Shown here in pieces: positions 19,577 through 22,613 of a stretch of 22,613 nucleotides of DNA. The first letter of the stretch is position 1. The number at the start of each line of letters is the position of its first letter. Position numbers and translations under genes: made by a program. This stretch comes from JAEZFI01 sp044508215 (GTDB lineage: Bacteria > Actinomycetota > Acidimicrobiia > Acidimicrobiales > Microtrichaceae): contig JBIQID010000039.1 of NCBI GenBank assembly GCA_044508215.1, forward strand, positions 1-22,613. Direction: 5' to 3'. A model generated the notes under the pieces. It saw only the letters and a list, made by a program, of their open reading frames with translations. It did not search any database and had not been told where the DNA came from.

Positions 19577-21107
19577 GGGCCGCGATTCTGTCCCACTCGA
19601 CGGGCAGCGTGAAGCTGATCGACGAACCGCTGCCCGATGGGGGCTCGTCGACCTGGATCGTCCCACCGTGGAACTCGACGATCTTCTTGCAGAGCGCCAG
19701 GCCGATGCCCGTGCCGCTGTACTCGTCGCGGCCGTGCAGTCGCTGGAAGATCACGAAGACCTTCTCGCGGAAGCGGGGTTCGATCCCGATGCCGTTGTCG
19801 ACGCAGCTGATGCGCCATGCGTCACCGTCGCGGTCACCGCGCACGCTGATCCGGGGCGGCTCCTCGGACCGGTACTTGATCGAGTTGCCGAAGAGGTTCT
19901 GGAACAGCGCGACCAACAGCGATCGGTCGCCGTCGACGGTGGGGAGCGGGCCCACGTCGATGGTCGCTCCGGTCTCCTCGACGATCGGGCGGAGGTTCTC
20001 GACGGCCTCCGCGGCGGCCGCCCCCAGGTCGACCTCCTCCCAGCCCTCCGTGGTGCGGCCCACCCGGGAGAACTGGAGGAGCCCGTTGATGAGCACCTGC
20101 ATGCGGCGCGAGCCGTCGACCGCGAAGTCGATGTAGGTCCGGCCTCGCTCGTCGAGCTCGTCCCGGTACCGCTGCTCGAGCAGCTGGCAGAACGACGCGA
20201 CCTTGCGGAGCGGCTCCTGGAGGTCGTGCGAGGCCACGTACGCGAACTGCTCGAGGTCGCGGTTCGACCTCGCCAGGTCGGTGGCGTAGCGGTCCAGCTC
20301 CTCCCGGGTCCGCTCCACCGTGGCCAGCTCGGCCACGATCCGGTCGCGCATCGTGTCGACCGCTTCGGCCAGCTCGTGGATCTCGGCGGGCCCGTCCACC
20401 TCGAGGACCTCGTGGAACGCGCCGTCGGCGACGCGACCGGCGGCGTGGTTGAGCTCCATCAGGGGCCGTGCGATGCGGCGCCGCAGGATCCACACGCCGG
20501 TTCCCGTCACCGCGCCGACCAGCACGAGGGCGGCGAAGATCGCGGATGTCAGCACCCGGGTCGAGCCGAGGAGCGAGTCGACCGCCTCGTCGCGCTCGCC
20601 CTCGATCAGGCCGCGCGCCTCGTCGATGGCGGCCCTCACCTCGTCGAACACGTCGACGGAGTCCTGGACGATGACCAGCTGGGCCAAGCGGTTCGAGCCC
20701 GACTGGATCACCGGCTCGGCGATCCGACGGTGCCAGTCCTCGGTGGCGGAGCGGATCCGGTCGAACACCTCGTGGCCCTCGAGAGCGGTGTCCCGGAGGA
20801 GCCCGCGCAGCTCGTCGGTCAGCTGGCGTTCGGCGTCGCGGCCCGAGCGGTAGGGATCGAGGAAGCTCTCCTGACCGCTCACCGCGTAGCCGCGCACGCC
20901 GGTCTCCTGGTCGATGAGCGACGACCGCAGGCGTTCGAGGTGGAGGAGGGCGGGATCCAGCTGGCGCACCACCCGGGTCCGTGCATCGGACTGGATGGAG
21001 AGCGCAACCAGCACCATCGCGGTGCCGAGGACCAGCGTGGTGGCGGCGGCGACCGCGGCGACGACGGAGAGACGTGAGAGGCGAGGTGGGCGGCGGCGCC
21101 GGCTCAC
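19515..21107 (-). CDS. CHASE3-HAMP sensor histidine kinase
   Basis: A 530-residue membrane kinase. Helix 1 is near 14-38. The extracytoplasmic CHASE3 domain is at 40-180 (LIDQETGVRGYAVSGQESFLDPY), helix 2 at 186-208, and HAMP at 208-262 (RRIARPLMELNHAAGRVADG). The dimerisation domain with phospho-acceptor His294 (FAYVASHDLQEPLRKV) lies at 280-350, and the ATPase at 395-503 has NLFGNSIKYR (N-box), DNGIGI (G1) and GTGIGLALCKKIVEFHGG (G2). No PAS or photosensory domain is present. GTG at 21107 overlaps the phosphatase stop by 4 bp. Residues 504-530 are an Arg/Pro/Gly tail beyond the domain, coded where the receiver gene begins. CHASE3 ligands are mostly unknown. Confidence 0.93.
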   Translation of the reverse strand: MSRRRRPPRLSRLSVVAAVAAATTLVLGTAMVLVALSIQSDARTRVVRQLDPALLHLERLRSSLIDQETGVRGYAVSGQESFLDPYRSGRDAERQLTDELRGLLRDTALEGHEVFDRIRSATEDWHRRIAEPVIQSGSNRLAQLVIVQDSVDVFDEVRAAIDEARGLIEGERDEAVDSLLGSTRVLTSAIFAALVLVGAVTGTGVWILRRRIARPLMELNHAAGRVADGAFHEVLEVDGPAEIHELAEAVDTMRDRIVAELATVERTREELDRYATDLARSNRDLEQFAYVASHDLQEPLRKVASFCQLLEQRYRDELDERGRTYIDFAVDGSRRMQVLINGLLQFSRVGRTTEGWEEVDLGAAAAEAVENLRPIVEETGATIDVGPLPTVDGDRSLLVALFQNLFGNSIKYRSEEPPRISVRGDRDGDAWRISCVDNGIGIEPRFREKVFVIFQRLHGRDEYSGTGIGLALCKKIVEFHGGTIQVDEPPSGSGSSISFTLPVEWDRIAAHEPGREREPDPHPLGGGRSG

Positions 21108-22306
21108 CCGGTGGACCCGATCGCCAGGCGGGCGAGGGCGACGTCGTCGCGCCAACCCGTCACCGCCATGGCCTCGATCTCTCGCAGCAGCCGTGCGAGG
21201 TCGCCCGGGCCGATGCCGGCGTGCTCGACGATCAGCGGCTGGACGTCTTCGAGCCCGAGGATCCGCCCGGACTGGCCGCGGATCTCGAAGAGGCCGTCGG
21301 TGTAGAGGGTGATCTCGATCGGGGCGGCGATCTCGTAGGAGGTGCCGGGCCACGTCCGCTCGCCCAGCGCGACGCCGAGCGGGCTTCGTCGCAGCGGATC
21401 GTGGGCGAGGCGGCCGTCGGAGAGGATGGGCGGCGGGTGGCCGGCGGACCGGACGTGGAGCGTGGTGCGGGCGGGATCGATCGTGATCTCGCAGGCCGTG
21501 GCGAAGATGTCGTCCGCGGACCGCTCGCTCTGCAGCAGCCGTTCGAGCGCTCCGAACACGTCGGCGTCGGGCGGCGAGTTGAGGACGAGCGAGCGCCACG
21601 CGATGCGGAGCGCCACCCCGAGGGCCGCCTCGTCGGTGCCGTGGCCGGCGACGTCGCCGACCACCATCCGCAGGGTGCCGTCGGGCAGCTCCACGCAGTC
21701 GGAGAAGTCGCCGCCGATGAGCCCGTCGCGCGACACGACGTAGCGGCTGGCCAGCCGTACGTCGTCGGAGTGGAGGTAGGGGTGGGCCAGCAGGTTGCGC
21801 TCCAGCCGGTTCACCTCGCGCTCGCGGGCCGACGCCAGCGTCAGCTCGGCCTGAGCGAGCTCGGCGCGCTTGCGCTCGATGGCGAACCGGACCGCTCGGG
21901 CGATGGTCCCACCCGACTCCTGCCCTTTCACCAGGTAGTCCTGCGCCCCCGCCTCGATCGACTGCCGGCCCACCGACTCGTCGGCCCAGCCCGTGAGCAC
22001 GACCACCGGGAGCTGCGGGAGGTCGCGGCGGACGGTGGTGAGCGCCTCCAGGCCTTCGACCCCCGGCAGGCCGAGGTCGACCACGATGCACCCCGGCCGT
22101 TCCGCTCGTGCGAGCTCGACGCCGCGCTCGAGGCTCGTCGCCACCACCACGCGGAGGTCGGGATCCTCTTCGGCGAGCAGCTCCTCGAACAGGAGGGCGT
22201 CGCCGGGGTCGTCCTCGATCAGGACGATGTCCGGGCCGCCGCTCTGGCTGGGCTGCTCCGGTCGCCGGGGTGAACCGAGCGGCGCGTGAGCGGTCACGGG
22301 CGCCAT
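21104..22306 (-). CDS. Receiver-PP2C phosphatase (RsbU/SpoIIE-type response regulator)
   Basis: A 400-residue cytoplasmic protein. Residues 26-140 form a receiver domain (IVLIEDDPGD, phospho-acceptor Asp77 in CIVVDLGLPGVEG, VVLTGWAD, and Lys127 in YLVKGQ). A helical linker (143-175) leads to a PP2C domain of the SpoIIE/RsbU class (180-398). Metal ligands are visible in IGGDFSD (Asp200), VVGDVAGHG (Asp218) and GWRDDVALARL (Asp387/388), so it should be active. Such enzymes dephosphorylate STAS proteins when their receiver is phosphorylated. ATG at 22306 overlaps the small upstream gene by 13 bp. A GTG at 22297 would give a 4-bp GTGA overlap, as seen for the kinase, and is a real alternative. 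Confidence 0.92.
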   Translation of the reverse strand: MAPVTAHAPLGSPRRPEQPSQSGGPDIVLIEDDPGDALLFEELLAEEDPDLRVVVATSLERGVELARAERPGCIVVDLGLPGVEGLEALTTVRRDLPQLPVVVLTGWADESVGRQSIEAGAQDYLVKGQESGGTIARAVRFAIERKRAELAQAELTLASAREREVNRLERNLLAHPYLHSDDVRLASRYVVSRDGLIGGDFSDCVELPDGTLRMVVGDVAGHGTDEAALGVALRIAWRSLVLNSPPDADVFGALERLLQSERSADDIFATACEITIDPARTTLHVRSAGHPPPILSDGRLAHDPLRRSPLGVALGERTWPGTSYEIAAPIEITLYTDGLFEIRGQSGRILGLEDVQPLIVEHAGIGPGDLARLLREIEAMAVTGWRDDVALARLAIGSTG

Positions 22307-22587
22307 CCCGACATCGCCAGCCCCGCCGCGCCGAGCGTCAGCGCCACCACGACCACTGCGCCCACGACGACCGCCTGGCTGGCCGAGTCGGAGCCGAGCT
22401 CGTCCGCCAGCCGGAGGTCCGGCTCCTCGGGCAGGGTGAGCACGGGCGGGTTCGGACCCACGACGGCGGGGTCGTCGATGCCCGGGTCCATCTGCGCCCC
22501 GGCTGTGGGCGACGCGAAGGCCAGTGCGGCGGCAGCGAGGAGCAGGACGACCCCTCCGGAGCGGCAAGCGCGGACAGGTGAGGACAC
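22294..22587 (-). CDS. Small exported single-pass membrane protein, unknown function
   Basis: A 97-residue protein I do not recognise. Residues 1-31 look like a signal peptide (VRACRSGGVVLLLAAAALAF, then a possible cleavage after TAGA). A Pro/Asp/Glu-rich segment follows (32-70), then one hydrophobic helix (72-92, AVVVGAVVVVALTLGAAGLAM) and a short SGWRP tail. It should sit in the membrane with about 40 residues outside. The listed start is GTG at 22587; the frame stays open to the right edge, so a start beyond the window cannot be excluded, though the signal peptide favours 22587. It overlaps the phosphatase gene and probably heads the signalling operon, so it may be an accessory to the CHASE3 kinase. 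That role is inference. Confidence 0.6.
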   Translation of the reverse strand: MSSPVRACRSGGVVLLLAAAALAFASPTAGAQMDPGIDDPAVVGPNPPVLTLPEEPDLRLADELGSDSASQAVVVGAVVVVALTLGAAGLAMSGWRP

Positions 22588-22613
22588 GGCGTCATCTTTG
22601 CAGAACCGGTGGC

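Noticed and set aside
19281..21077. Plus-strand open frame (598 codons) opposite the histidine kinase
   Set aside because: Antisense shadow of the kinase and receiver genes; no domain recognised.
1..22613. tRNA or rRNA genes, CRISPR arrays, insertion sequences, prophage, attachment sites
   Set aside because: No repeat-spacer pattern, transposase or integrase motif, or tRNA-like cloverleaf was seen, and nearly all sequence is covered by ordinary genes.

Overview
The window is very GC-rich, densely packed bacterial DNA. Spacers are short, GTG starts are frequent and genes often overlap by 4 bp. The gene types (a DUF3499 zinc-finger-like protein, a CtpE-like P-type ATPase, a GAF-ANTAR regulator, an RsbW-type ATPase, a DtxR/IdeR-type iron box, and many likely leaderless genes) point to Actinomycetota, possibly the Acidimicrobiia. 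That placement is an inference. A run of exactly 100 N (6163-6262) marks a scaffold gap, so this is a draft or metagenome-derived assembly. I see no RNA gene, phage, transposon or CRISPR array.

Layout. 1-2761, minus strand, read right to left: dsbB-like oxidase, membrane-tethered thioredoxin-fold protein with a CPHC site, bfd and bfr (iron storage and release, with a probable iron box over the bfd promoter), and a truncated endonuclease/exonuclease/phosphatase (EEP) lipoprotein. 2762-2879 is a divergent control region with two 14-bp palindromes. 2880-6539, plus strand: nitronate-monooxygenase-like flavoenzyme, cytosolic EEP hydrolase, a short-chain dehydrogenase-fold protein that has lost its catalytic residues, and a DUF3499 protein interrupted by the gap. 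6523-11709, minus strand: amidase, CtpE-like cation ATPase and an MFS exporter. 11935-17454, plus strand: a complete five-gene peptide-type ABC importer (lipoprotein, two permeases, two ATPases), divergent from the amidase. 17491-18210: a GAF-ANTAR regulator. 18194-22587, minus strand: a signalling cluster read right to left as small membrane protein, receiver-PP2C phosphatase, CHASE3 histidine kinase, single-domain receiver, RsbW-like ATPase and STAS protein.

How the parts may work together. The signalling cluster looks like a phosphorelay feeding a partner-switching output: kinase to receiver-phosphatase to STAS/anti-sigma pair. The STAS protein, however, has Ala where the phosphorylated Ser should be, so the canonical switch cannot run through it. 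The amidase and importer share a 225-bp divergent region with several inverted repeats and may handle an imported amide or peptide. A recurrent start architecture, TANNNT followed by 6-8 bases and then the start codon, suggests that many first genes here are transcribed without a leader, while several genes inside operons carry clear Shine-Dalgarno sites.

All family calls come from reading motifs by eye. No database search was possible.
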